A stretch of DNA of 64,000 nucleotides from Nissolia schottii (taxonomy: Eukaryota; Streptophyta; Magnoliopsida; Fabales; Fabaceae): assembly GCA_003254905.1 (NCBI GenBank), contig QANU01014419.1:5771-69770 (forward strand), in the 5' to 3' direction. The position numbers and the translations under genes were made by a program. The notes under the pieces were generated by a model. It saw only the letters and a list, made by a program, of their open reading frames with translations, made no database searches and was not told the origin of the DNA. Within the stretch, counting starts at the first letter, position 1. Each line of letters opens with the position of its first letter. This document shows positions 48,501 to 58,682 of the stretch, piece after piece.

Positions 48501-50370
48501 ACGAAAAAAGAGAGATTGAGTGGGCTATTGGTGGAGCATGAGCAAAAAACAAAGGAAGAAGAAAAGGAAAAATATATGAAAGAGACATGGAGAGGAGGCT
48601 GCAGAATAGTGCCACTGGCCACTATTGGTGTCTCCAGCACCACTGAAGGTGACTGAGGCCATCACTGGTCGCCGGGCCGCTGCAGGTCGCAGTGGGAGAG
48701 AAGGCAGAAGCATAGAAGGAAAAAGCAGAGAAAGCAGAGTAAGAAAAGGCACAACGATGAAGGTTGTGCGCATATGGGTTAGAAAGGAAAGGGGTAGGGT
48801 ACTAGGTTTTTAAAATTAAGAGAAAATCTCAAAAATTCCCATATTTTAAAAACATAAATAAATAAAAGCCCTTTGGTCGCTATTTCTGCTGTGGACCGCG
48901 ATGCCGCTATGGCTGCGATGCAATAAATGCAACACTATGGTCTTACCATAGCGGTTTGGTCCATGCCGGGCTAGGCTATAGAGGTATAACCCTGCTATAA
49001 CCGCTCGTTGATAACACTGGATCTTGTGTGTAGAAAATAAGATAGCATAATGTTGTATAACAAAGGAGAAAAAAAAAATTCATAAACTGGGTAAAAAGAT
49101 GTTCTCAAGACCAAAGTTTTTAAGACAAAAACTTCTAAAGGAAAATCAGGCCCTTTTAGCTTATAGCGCACCTATCATAGTGCCTGTTGATAAACAACAA
49201 TCACTAGGCTAAAAGCAACCGGTCTCACACATTCAAGCAAGAATCACTAGGCCATAGGCGGAAAGTTCCTACAGCAGATTCAAGCGGGAAAAAAAAATGA
49301 TAAAATTGAAGAGAAGGTAGAGGAACTGGGGAAAATATCATTGGCAGTAATGGCAAGGAGCTTTTCTGCCAGAAATTTCCTCCAATACCTCAGAGAATGC
49401 CAATGTGCTATGTGAAGAAAAAATTGCCTTTTAAGGGTATAAATGAAAACATAAATTGCAGAAGGAACATTTCCTTCTGAGGGAAAATACCGCATCTGTT
49501 TTTAAACCACACACATCAGATTCAAAATACGTCACTCTCCCTCACCCGCATCCCACAGTCCAAAAAAATGTCCCTCTCTTTGAGAGAAGGAAGATGTTTA
49601 ACCTACTAAACTGGAACTAATGCTAACACAAACATGCTAAACAACTGAAATGTCAAATTAATCAAACGAACCAAAAAGAAAGAAGATAAAGTGTAGTTAA
49701 ATCACTTTTCTGGTTTCCTGCCGTCATGATATCTCCAACAGCTGTGATAGGGCTACTGATCTGAGAAGTTTGGAATGCTTCCTCTAATTTCGGTTGCAAC
49801 ACTCTACTTGCGGGAAGCATGTTATCCAGATCGGAGCTAGGACCAGATGACACTGCAAGCACAATGCAAATCAACGTGAATCTTTCGTGCAGATTAAATC
49901 GAATATAGTCTCACAAATAAAATAAAATAAAATAAAATAAAAAATTTCATCACAGTCTTCTCCTCTATTGCAATTCAACATTCATTCGAGACAACAAGAA
50001 ACGGAACATGCTGACACTCAAACCCTCAACCATTAAAATTACAGAAATGATTCAAAACGGAGGTAATCATTATAACAGAGTGCCAAATGCAAATCCAACA
50101 GCAACCAGACAGAGATAAACCCATCATTTTTTTTTTGTTTTTACCCTTCTTTTTTTTTTTTATCTTTCTTTGGAGCCAAAATGAGATAAACCAATAACCC
50201 ATTGATAAAGATACAGAACCACGCATGCAATAAAAACGAGTACCGTAAGATGACGATGATGAAGTAGCGGAAGCAGCGAGGAGAGAAGGCTGCGGTAAAG
50301 AAGAGAGTCCCGGGAGGGTGGGCTGGGGAAAGGAATCTAAACCCGGGAGATTAGGCTCCTTACGAGGAGG

Positions 50371-50401
<31 letters not shown>

Positions 50402-50826
50402 GGCGTGGGCGTGGGCGTGGGCGTGGGCGTGGGCGAGAGCGTGAGCGCGGGCTTGGGCGTGGGCGTGGGCGTGGGCGTGGGCGTGGGCGAGAGCGTGAGC
50501 GCGGGCTTGGGCGTGGGCGCGGGCGCGGGCGTGGCCGCGGGCGTGGGCGTGGGCGTGGGCTTGGGCGTGAGTATGAGCTTAGGATTTGGAAGACGAGTAG
50601 GAAGAGGGCTGGCGGACCCGGAGAAGTGGTCGAAGGCGAGCATGGCGGCATTGTTCTGGGCCTCCTTTGCATTACGGCAGGGCGTCGGGGTCTGGAAGCG
50701 GAGACCGTTGACGGTGATGGTCGAAGTGAAGCAAGGATTATGATCGTGCCCTTCTCTGGTGGTTTTGTACTCGGGCAAGCTCCACGACATCTTCTGGCAC
50801 AGCTCTTGAACCTTCGATTTGTACAT
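39256..50826 (-). CDS. Double-stranded-RNA-binding protein, DRB4-like, six exons, 546 aa
   Basis: Plant DRB proteins partner Dicer-like enzymes in small-RNA production. Exons (minus strand): 50244-50826, 49706-49852, 45369-45604, 45036-45261, 43606-43779, 39256-39530, together 1641 nt, exactly 547 codons with the stop. dsRBD1 is residues about 1-69 (MYKSKVQELCQKMSWSLPEY start), then a Pro/Thr/Ala-rich linker (about 80-155), dsRBD2 about 246-313 (LYKNQLQNYAQKRNLKLPVY) and dsRBD3 about 326-393 (LLYKNLLQELVQREGFSLP). The tail ends FSDDKWAAYKYF. dsRBD2 and 3 resemble the two domains of Arabidopsis DRB4; the first is extra. All introns are GT-AG except intron 3, predicted GC-AG. dsRBD3 keeps KSKKHAELSAAKVAY, the helix-2 region. 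I infer a working gene: no stops or shifts. DRB1/HYL1-like is the alternative name. Confidence 0.9.
40258..40375. repeat. Direct repeat within DRB intron 5 (also 42761-42878)
   Basis: About 118 bp starting 'tttttggcaaatctgtt' and passing through 'ccatatgcttatgaaac' recur at 42761-42878 with scattered changes. A second pair ('ctgatacagtttacactg') lies at about 42630-42680 and 42899-42948. It looks like local duplication in the intron, on either side of a LINE remnant. Confidence 0.75.
40493..41330 (-). mobile_element. L1-type LINE remnant (C-terminal zf-RVT part) in DRB intron 5
   Basis: An open stretch of 138 codons (40493-40909) reads MLNRINTNDMLQVRRPHKAI, then CAMCGVTFEIVTHLFLHC, a CxxC...HxxxxC zinc-binding module found after the RT of plant L1 elements, and SLSGVLRDWKALLH. 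Upstream on the minus strand (40910-41330) broken frames continue (FHAFPCLYRLSSLHN, WDFCFRNLND). No RT or endonuclease is left: a 5'-truncated dead copy. Confidence 0.8.
43606..43779 (-). CDS. DRB exon 5
   Basis: Acceptor TTGTTCAG, reads GKSEQMSLFPLSDHQGKAPE to QPDKNK, consensus donor GTAAGT. Low-complexity Ser/Pro-rich tail sequence without a known domain. Confidence 0.85.
45036..45261 (-). CDS. DRB exon 4: dsRBD3
   Basis: Acceptor TTTCAG, then DHTLLYKNLLQ through AYTTLKERQ, donor GTGTTT. Carries a complete dsRNA-binding domain in one exon. Confidence 0.88.
45369..45604 (-). CDS. DRB exon 3: dsRBD2
   Basis: Acceptor GTCATAG lies only 2 nt before an ATG (45600-45602) that matches the start codon position of two-domain DRB4 proteins. 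The exon ends ...GGLQE at CAAGAG before GCTAGT, a GC donor. The nearest GT donor (45364-45363) would shift the frame of exon 4. Confidence 0.88.
45711..45830. repeat. (AT)n/(AC)n microsatellite in DRB intron 2
   Basis: Long TA, ACAC and TATC runs, about 100 bp upstream (minus sense) of exon 3. Ordinary simple repeat. Confidence 0.9.
46075..47215 (+). mobile_element. L1-type LINE remnant, plus strand, in DRB intron 2, split by an LTR
   Basis: The plus strand reads KIGNGSRINFWENLQLRDAS (46155-46215), KAPSKVKSFIW and RINISDML with VHRP.KAISPDICVM (46425-46545), then after an inserted LTR LILCCSTTHSLCNALFG and DQFSVISFAALG, and finally CKAHNLSRRVSLSDMLRDWK (47105-47170). Order and wording match the minus-strand remnant at 40493-41330, so both belong to one LINE family. 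Stops and shifts throughout. Confidence 0.78.
46547..46822 (+). mobile_element. Small LTR (276 bp) inserted in the LINE remnant
   Basis: Starts TGTTAGGACGG, has TATAAATA at 46631, and ends about CCTAATA. The flanks gcatt and gtgtt agree at three of five bases, compatible with an old duplication. LINE homology resumes immediately after, which fixes the borders within a few bases. Probably a Copia solo LTR. Confidence 0.6.
47286..48243. mobile_element. Non-autonomous hAT-like transposon, 958 bp, TSD ccaaaagt
   Basis: Inverted ends TAGGGGTGAACACGG and (reverse complement) TAGGGGTAAACACGG match at 14 of 15 bases. The perfect 8-bp duplication ccaaaagt lies at 47278-47285 and 48244-48251. Length of duplication and TAGGGGTG end are typical of hAT elements. 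Subterminal regions are rich in GGGT/ACCC repeats (acccgacccgacccg). The GC-rich interior has a roughly 65-bp duplication (47520-47650) and an (AT)n run. There is no transposase. Confidence 0.88.
48272..49019. mobile_element. Terminal-inverted-repeat element (CAGTGTTATCAA), 748 bp
   Basis: Left end CAGTGTTATCAATAGCGG and right end (reverse complement) CAGTGTTATCAACGAGCGG. The flanks share atcttgt (48265-48271 and 49021-49027, one base offset). Interior repeats of the 'tagcgg' type occur near both ends. No transposase. CAGTGTT ends suggest hAT, but the duplication is imperfect and Mutator-like cannot be excluded. Confidence 0.65.
49706..49852 (-). CDS. DRB exon 2: linker
   Basis: Acceptor GCTTGCAG, then VSSGPSSDLDNMLPASRVLQ and on to IMTAGNQK, donor GTGATT. 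It has no domain; it joins the Pro-rich linker to dsRBD2. The 4.1-kb intron that follows is full of transposons. Confidence 0.82.
50244..50826 (-). CDS. DRB exon 1: dsRBD1 and Pro-rich linker
   Basis: Start ATG at 50824-50826. Encodes dsRBD1 and the (PT)n/(PA)n linker, ending ...SSSSSY plus one base before the donor GTACTCG (50243-50242). The donor is unusual after +2 but gives the right phase for exon 2. Confidence 0.85.
50371..50580. repeat. Hexanucleotide minisatellite coding for the Pro-rich DRB linker
   Basis: Plus strand GGGCGTGGGCGT/GGGCGCGGGCGC units; on the minus strand they encode (PT)n and (PA)n with two copies of PKPALTLSPTPTP. The unit is a multiple of three, so length change keeps the frame. 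It also opens long false frames on the other strand. Confidence 0.9.
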
Positions 50827-51249
50827 TGCTTGATTCCTTGCTTGGGATTCTGAATTTTTGGTGCTCTCGCTGTCGCTTTGTGTCTCTCTGGGCGATTTAG
50901 GAGCACCGCTCCCTCACCAGCTTCAGCTGCAGATTCTTCAGGTCCCTGCGCTTACGCTATGTTTGGGATGATCATCAAGGTGGGAGTAGGAAGTAACGAA
51001 GGTTCTTATTTTAATTACAAGTTTAATGCTAGCGTGTGATATTTTAAATTTGTGATATTATTTTTTATTTAGATATTAGATGTTTTAGAATGTTAATTTA
51101 AATTTTTAAAAAAAATAAAATAGTTGGGTTTAATGGAATAAATTTAGTGAATTTTAAATTAAGAAAAATTTAGCGGGATTTAAAGAAGAAAATTTGGGCA
51201 GAAACATTTGCTCTAAAATAAATGGTAGAAAAAATTTAAACATTTAACT
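50827..51249 (-). promoter_or_regulatory. Upstream region of the DRB gene
   Basis: About 50827-50960 is probably 5' UTR (T/C-rich on the minus strand, no upstream ATG frame of note). Beyond it DNA is AT-rich without a clear TATA box. A TRIM begins 424 bp upstream of the ATG, so the native promoter is either short or includes transposon sequence. Confidence 0.35.
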
Positions 51250-52076
51250 TGTTGAGAATAATTTATATTAATGATCATAATTAATTTGATTTAATTTATT
51301 CTTATTAATTGATTGTAATTTATTTTTAGCCTTTGTGTTTTGGCCGTTGAGTCTTCAGTCTATAAATAGGCTCAGTCTCCTATGTAAAGACACACAACTC
51401 TCATAATACAATTCTATTATTTCTTGTTCTCTGTATTTTCTCCGTAGTCTTTGTTGTGTCCCTTTATTAGTGTTCTTCAAGATGTTTAACATGGTATCAG
51501 AGTCATGGTTCCCACCTTGAACCCATATTCCCGCCTCCGCCAATTTTCCCCTTAACCGCCTCCACATAATCTTGTTGTTGACTTAATCTGCCTCCGTGTA
51601 GTCTCGATTGTTACCTATCATTGTTGCCTTAGCTAGTTCCGCCTAACTCTCGATGTTGCCTTAGTTGATTCCGTCCAACTCCTGATGTTGTCTCCGTTGT
51701 TGCCTTTTCTGGTTCCGCCCAGCCACTGTTGCCTTCGCTGGTTTCGCCCAGCCCTTGTTGCCGTTTCGTTGGTTCTGCCCCACTCAGCCCTCCGTTGAAC
51801 TATGACAAGCTTAAAGCTTGGGGAGCTTTAGCTTGAGGGAGGGTGTTAAGAATAATTTATATTAATGATCATAATTGATTTGATTTAATTTAGTTGATTG
51901 TAATTTATTTTTGGCCGTTGTGTTTTGGCCGTTGAGTCTTCAGCTTATAAATAGGCTCAGCCTCCTATGTAAACACACACAACTCTCATAATACAATTCT
52001 ATTATTTCTTGTTCTCTGTATTTTCTCTGTAGTCTTTGTTGTGTCCCTTTACTAGTGTTCTTCAAGATGTTTAACA
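51250..52076 (+). mobile_element. TRIM (miniature LTR retrotransposon), 827 bp
   Basis: 5' LTR 51250-51491 and 3' LTR 51844-52076, both from TGTTRAGAATAATTTATAT to TGTTTAACA, highly similar except for a small deletion. The primer site TGGTATCAGAGTCA follows the 5' LTR directly (51492). A polypurine tract TTGAGGGAGGG precedes the 3' LTR. The internal region of 352 bp has no coding domain but contains GTTGCC/CCGCC.A-type repeats. Flanks taact and tagct match at 4 of 5 bases. Each LTR has a tataaata (51362 and 51947 areas). Confidence 0.92.
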
Positions 52077-52659
52077 TAGCTAATATAGATAGTTATTATT
52101 AGTGGAGCACTTTGTGCTTATCAAATATTATATTAGTTGTGACCATTGAATATTAATAGAAATATGAAAGATGTAACATCCCGTTTTTTTCCTTAGTGAA
52201 ATATCGCCAAATAAATGCATATAAATATTCTCTTAAGGCTAGATAGTTAGGAACAAAAACTCTTAGTCCGAATATGTCAATAGAAAGAATTCTATTCAAT
52301 TTCACAAAATTCTGCAGACAATAAATAAATTCCTTGCGGTCTCCAAAATTTAGTGATGTACCTAAGATATCTGTAAAACCTAGTTTTACATAAGTAAACC
52401 CACAAATACATTAGATTGACCCAAGTTCCTCATTGGAAAAATTAGTGAATCACAAGGAAGTGATTAGAAAATTTTTTGAGGAAACCTGTAAGCAAAGTAC
52501 CTGAACAACTAGTGACCAAACTAGATCAAAATTGATCAGTATTTGGTCTAGAAATTTATGGCCAAAATTCGGCCAAGTGGCACGATGAGCCATGGCCTTA
52601 GGTGTGCAAAACGACAAACACCTAAGCATGTTCTAAAATCGTCTATGGTGACTAACACA

Positions 52660-53727
52660 CACTAAAACGTCGTTAATTTCAGTGCGTAATCAAATAATAA
52701 TTTATAAAACTAAATCAACCCCAAAAACGTAGTAAAGGGGNNNNNNNNNNNNNNNNNNNNNNNNNNNNNNNNNNNNNNNNNNNNNNNNNNNNNNNNNNNN
52801 NNNNNNNNNNNNNNNNNNNNNNNNNNNNNNNNNNNNNNNNNNNNNNNNNNNNNNNNNNNNNNNNNNNNNNNNNNNNNNNNNNNNNNNNNNNNNNNNNNNN
52901 NNNNNNNNNNNNNNNNNNNNNNNNNNNNNNNNNNNNNNNNNNNNNNNNNNNNNNNNNNNNNNNNNNNNNNNNNNNNNNNNNNNNNNNNNNNNNNNNNNNN
53001 NNNNNNNNNNNNNNNNNNNNNNNNNNNNNNNNNNNNNNNNNNNNNNNNNNNNNNNNNNNNNNNNNNNNNNNNNNNNNNNNNNNNNNNNNNNNNNNNNNNN
53101 NNNNNNNNNNNNNNNNNNNNNNNNNNNNNNNNNNNNNNNNNNNNNNNNNNNNNNNNNNNNNNNNNNNNNNNNNNNNNNNNNNNNNNNNNNNNNNNNNNNN
53201 NNNNNNNNNNNNNNNNNNNNNNNNNNNNNNNNNNNNNNNNNNNNNNNNNNNNNNNNNNNNNNNNNNNNNNNNNNNNNNNNNNNNNNNNNNNNNNNNNNNN
53301 NNNNNNNGGTCAAATCGAGATTCAATCTCCATCCTGGCGCAAAATCCGTGGCAAAGTCAGCATTAAAAATCCTCAGCAAATCTTTGACCAAATCTTTTTG
53401 AATTTGAATTTAATCTTGAATTTATTGGTCTCAATCTTCTCTTCAAATCTCTTCTTTGAAATTTATATCTTATCAAATCTCCTTCAAATCCTCAATGATC
53501 CTCTTGACAATTTATTTTCTGCAATTAAAATAAAAAACTAAAAAAGAACAAAAGAAATCTACTCATTAAATTCTAAGATAAAGTAGTGCTTAAAATTGCA
53601 TTTTTCTAAATTTCTCACAAAAGAGGATAATGTGCAAAACATATTAATTATGCATTAATATTACACATTTTTAGTATACAATGTTCAATTATAGAATAAT
53701 AAAATAGGGTACAAAATACACCTATCA
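52660..53727 (-). mobile_element. Unclassified insertion spanning the gap
   Basis: The right end, reversed, reads TGATAGGTGTATTTTGTACC, an LTR-like start. The host motif gtgactaa occurs on both sides (about 52648 and 53728), an 8-bp repeat that could be the target site. The interior is unknown because of the gap, so class and left border are uncertain. Confidence 0.4.
52741..53307. other. Assembly gap (567 N)
   Basis: Unsequenced. The flanking sequences (52640-52740 and 53308-53727) do not look like Tekay LTR, so the gap lies within an inserted element. Confidence 0.98.
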
Positions 53728-55029
53728 GTGACTAAGCATGGTGATTCACCATGATGATGTCATGGATGATGTCATATAGAGGTAAAATGGAAAATTAAGC
53801 TCAAGGGCAATTGGGGAAAGGCAAATTCGTGCTCATGGCTATAAATACCCCCTTGAATGACAAAAATTCATAGAAAAGGAAAACCTTGCCAAAACTCTGT
53901 CCAATTGCATACTTTATCAGTATCTTGTCAAATACTAACACAGAAACCTTACTAGACCTAGACTAATCCTAATTTCCCTAATCTTACCCTAAGAAATCAT
54001 CTTGGAATCCTTGAAGAAAACTCTGAATTTCAATGCCTAAGAGGAGCTTGGAAGCGCCAAAGGAAGTCAAGAGTTTGCGTAGATTGATTGAACTGCTAGC
54101 AAAGACTATACAGGTGGGTAAACCGACCTCTCCACTATCTATGTGGTTTTATTCTAGATGACGTATGATGTTAGGATGTTCTATATGTGATTTTGATTAT
54201 GTATATGTTGTTGAGATTTGTCTGAAAACTGCTAGTGTTGCCTGTGACTCTGTCAGAATTTAGGTAGACCTAATCTTGAAATAGGAGCATAACACGTTTT
54301 TAACTGGAATTGTATGTTGGGAATTTTATCATGGAAAAATAATATTATTTCTGAAATCTACACAAAAAATTGAGTTGCGATGTTAAGTTTTGTGATTTTT
54401 GGAGTCCCCGACGAATTCCTCAGCAAAACAGACAGAAATGACGTCTTCGGGTAAACAAGGGCAAAACGGAAATTTCAAAATTTAGACCTGAAAAAATGGG
54501 TTGATTTTCAGAAAATATGGGTTTAGAACTATCAAAAACCTTGAGGCCAAGTATTGAGCCCTTCGGATTTTTGAGAACTAAAATTCCAAAGAAAACAGGG
54601 TTTTACGGGGTAAAAAAAAGCACTTTGGGGAAAAAGTACAAAACTGCAATTTCATGATTTTGGATCTGAATTTCCAAGCGTTAAAAATGATCTTAGAGCT
54701 ATCAAAAACCTTGGGATGAGGTCTTCGACCTTTCCGGTTTCTGATAACTAAATTCTGGCAGAAAACGGACATATTTAGAAAAGCATTGATACGCCGTAGT
54801 TTCAGGCTAGGACAGTTACTATGTTTTATGTGCTATACCTTATCATCATGCATCATGAGGAATAGGTTGTCAGTAGAAGTTAGGACAACCTTAGATAACT
54901 AGAAGTGTTGTCACTTAACTATGACCAGCTCATAATTGAACATAGGGAACAAGGGTAGATCTTGAGGAAGCATGATTATTAAGTGATGCAGGATTTTATG
55001 ATATGCATGAGTATGTGTGAACGTAAGGA

Positions 55030-55180
55030 ACTATCCCTTTCTACAACCCCTTCAAACGTCCAATATCTGACGGCAAGGCAAGCCCATGGCAATGAATCCC
55101 TTCAACGTCCCACATCGGGCGGCAAGGCGAGCACATGGGGGCAAAACCCTTCAACGTCCGATATATGACCTGAAGGCGGG
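55030..55180 (+). repeat. Three-unit array (CCCTTCAACGTCC) in the LTR
   Basis: Units of 55-60 bp with 'ccttcaacgtcc', 'atatctgacggcaaggcaag' variants and 'catggg'. Unrelated to the arrays at the same LTR position in other subfamilies. Confidence 0.75.
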
Positions 55181-55456
55181 TTGTGAGAGTATGAGTGATG
55201 TGAGGATGTGAGGCCATAGGGGAATATATGTTTTGTCATGCGTCATGAGGAAACAGAGATGTTACCAGAAAAGAGAGACAGATAGTACAGTAGAGAAGTA
55301 TGGTCCGCTTCCGGTTACACCATGAGGGCGACCCCTCGCTACTCGGTAAGAGGATGGAGTCTTATTAGCCTTAAGGAACAGACAGAAAAGGTAGGTCGTA
55401 CACCACCAGGGGACGACAGTCCTAAGGTGTACGAGGAGGTGTGGACGGACAGAACA

Positions 55457-58366
55457 TGTAACACCCCTGCTAACTGCCTACTTCCATGGTAGCAAGCAAT
55501 GCTCACAGGGTTGTTATTCGTTGTGTCGGGTTACTTTTAGCCCGTATCTTTACCTTTGCAAATATCTTGTATATGAAAATATGGACCCATTTGAAAATCA
55601 TTCTTTTGTAGTATCAGTTTGTAAACTAGGAGCCATGCATGATATAGAGAACATATAACAACAGTCGCTATAAACTAGGGTAACCGCAGCGGTACATAAA
55701 GAGTATATGTGCATATATATATAAATACAACCAGGGTCCAACATCAGTACACATCGTCATAATAATACATATGTACAAAAACTGTATATAGGTCATAAGT
55801 CATAATACAAAACATATGTCATCCAAATGTCACTGTCATTCCTGTGCCTTGACTTCCAACTGCTGTCAGTCCAATTGCTCTGCGCACCTGTGGGATCCAT
55901 AACCGAGAGGGTGGGGATGAGAACACTTGGTCCTCAGTGGAGTTCTGTAGCACTAACAATGGTTCATTTTCTCGGTTATCCTCCCGGCTGTTCAGGGGTT
56001 TCTAAGTGAGCATGCATACTAAAAACCTACTGATTATTCTCTTCGCCTAGGATCCTGAACAACTTTATCTACATTACTATGTGATCAAGGGAACTATTCT
56101 TGCTTATCTAGGTTCTCGCGCTTTCTGCTCCTAACCATCGTTACATAACCACATAAACATGTATGCTGACAAACACAACTGATTTCAATGCATGTTCTCA
56201 TGCCACATCTTTCCTCATATCTTTTCCTGTTGTTCTTCCGAGCCAGGCGTGAACTCCTGGACCCCAGTCTCATTCATCCTTTCTTTACTTTCACTCTTTT
56301 CATTTTGTTATTCCGAGCCAGGCGTGAACTCCTGGACCCCGGTCTCATTCATCCTTTCTTTACTTTCTCTCTTTTCATTTTGTTCTTCCGAGCCAGGCGT
56401 GAACTCCTGGACCCCGGTGTCCCAATACTCCCTCGTACACCTTAGGACCGTCGTCCCCTGGTGGTGTACGACCTACCTTCTCTGTCTGTTTCTCGGGCAA
56501 ACATGACTCCACCCCCTTCCCGGGTGGCGAGGGGCCGCCCTCGTGGCTAAGCCGGAAGCGGACCATATCATCATTCATTCTTTACCTCATCATACTTTCA
56601 TAACCTTTCATTCATAACATGTCATGCTTATCATCATTTTATAATTCTAACATATAACTCCACACAGTCCTAATCATTTAACATATATCATACTATATAA
56701 CTCATATATCATTCATCATGTTCTCATAAATATAAGGAAGCATACTATCACTTGCTAAACCTAACATAGCATATCCAAGCATTTGTTCCATAAACAACAT
56801 AATCATATAAAACATAATCACATAACGTAGATTATTTCCTCATGACAACATAGGCTACGTCTGTTTTCTGTCAGTATTTAGTTATCAGAAACCGGAAAGG
56901 TTCATGACCTTACCCCAAGGTTTTTGATAGCCCTAAGATCATTTTTCATGTCTAAAATTCCAGATTGTGACCTCAGCATCACGAAATTACAATTCTACCC
57001 CTTTCCCAAAATTACCATTTCGCCCCCGTAAACATCCTGTTTTCTTTAGAATTTTTGTTCTCAAAAAACCCAATGGACTCAAGACTTGCCCTTAGGGTTT
57101 TTGATAGTTCTAAACCCATATTTTCTGAAAATCAACCCAGTTTTTGAGTCCCAAACCACGAAATTTCCGTTTTGCCCTTTTTCATAAAAATACCGTTTTC
57201 TGCCTGTTTGCTGAGAAATTCATCGGGGACTCCAAAAATCATAAAACTTGACATCCCCACTCAAAATTTCGTGTAAAATCCAAAAATAACATTAGTTTTT
57301 CATGATAAAAATCTCAGCATACAGTTCCCTTTAAAATCATGTCATATGCCTATTTCTGTCTTAGGCGTTCCTAACTCTAACAGAATCACAGACAGCATCA
57401 ACAGATCCAGACAATCATCAACAACATATGTATATCAAGGTTCTATAAAAAGAATCCTAACCACATGTATATCTAATCATGAAACCACATAGACAGTGGT
57501 TAGAACGGTTTACCCACGTTTTTGCGTCCGATGACGGTTTCTGCTGCTTCCTTTGGCCTTGTCTCCTACGATGATGCTTCCTAGTTCTTCTTGGGATGAA
57601 TTTCTACAAGCTTACTCTAGGTATTATGAGGGCTCTTGTGGGTTAAGGTTAGGCAGTTATGGAAGAGCTTTGTCTAGGTTTAGTGTAGGAGGTCTCTAGG
57701 TCTCCGGTTTAACTGAATAACAGTTGATTGTGTGATCGGACAGAGTTTTGGCAAGATTTTCCATTTCCCCCCCCACATTTTCAGATTTAGAGGGGTATTT
57801 ATAGGCCATGGGACGAAATCAACTTTCCCATTTTGCCCTTGGGGGCAAAATTACCAAAATACCCTTATTTTGTCTTTTTCCTAAATGTCATTTTCATGAC
57901 TTATCCACCTTTTGACTCCTTGACCACACTTGGGCTGCTTCTTGGCCATGTATGTTGTTGTTTCTTGGCTGATTTGTGGCCAAAATTTTACGGGCTCCGG
58001 CAGATCAATTTTGATCAGGTTTTTCTCGTTTCCGGTATCGGTACTTCGCGTACGGCTGTTCTAAAGTATTTCAATCACGTCCTTGCGATCTCCTAATTTT
58101 TTCTAAGTAATATTCTAGGGTCACTTAGGTATTTAGGAATAATCGTCTATAGCCGTACCCTTCTTCGGATACTTTAGACGCGCGGTTGTGTGCAAACGGC
58201 GGAAAGGGTTTGTTCTGGTGTTTGCAGAATTTTAAGAAAACGAACAGAAATATTTCTACAGACATTTTAACCTAAAAGGTCATATTTCTAATGGTTTATC
58301 CTTCACTAGAAATTCCTAGGCATTTGTCTGGCGATATTTTCACTAAGGAAGAAGCGGGATGTTACA
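55457..58366 (-). mobile_element. Nested Tekay-like solo LTR, minus strand, 2.91 kb, TSD gaaca
   Basis: From TGTAACACCCCTGC to CGGGATGTTACA, with the perfect duplication gaaca (55452-55456 and 58367-58371). Holds the acceptor-like site (reverse of 55885-55897), an 83-bp unit repeated three times (56235-56420), the 190-bp-type block reversed (56880-57300), a donor-like site (57508-57517), a reverse TATA-like gtatttatagg (57795-57805) and the GC-rich box (about 58040-58060). It sits in another LTR of the same subfamily. Confidence 0.92.
56232..56425. repeat. Three units of about 83 bp (CCGAGCCAGGCGTGAACTCC)
   Basis: Near-perfect units at about 56236, 56312 and 56388, each ending in T/C-rich filler. 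Within the putative LTR intron of the solo LTR. Confidence 0.88.
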
Positions 58367-58617
58367 GAACACACAAAAGTGTGAACAGACAGAATGTGTA
58401 AGAGAGCTTTGCATGCATGAGATATGTGATGAATGGTTAAGTGTATAAGTATAGATGTGTACTAGTATCTATGTTTAAGTTACGTGGGTATGTGATCAAA
58501 GAACATGATACCTGGACGATCAAGAACAGAAAGCGCGAGAACCTATAAATAGGTAAAGCAAGATTAGATTCACTCGATCACCTAGTAAAGTAGGAAAGCT
58601 GCTCAGAACTAGAATAG

Positions 58618-58620
<3 letters not shown>

Positions 58621-58681
<61 letters not shown>
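58621..58681. repeat. (AAT)n microsatellite
   Basis: About 20 uninterrupted AAT units. Confidence 0.97.

Positions 58682-58682
<1 letters not shown>

Noticed and set aside
50318-50853. Long Gly/Val and Arg/Gly frames opposite DRB exon 1 (50318-50743, 50371-50853)
   Set aside because: Shadow frames created by the GGGCGT minisatellite; the minus strand holds the spliced dsRBD gene.
56188-56506. Frames over the 83-bp units (RARRELLDP repeats)
   Set aside because: Periodic frames arise because the tandem units are nearly identical; they lie in the putative LTR intron and have no independent support.
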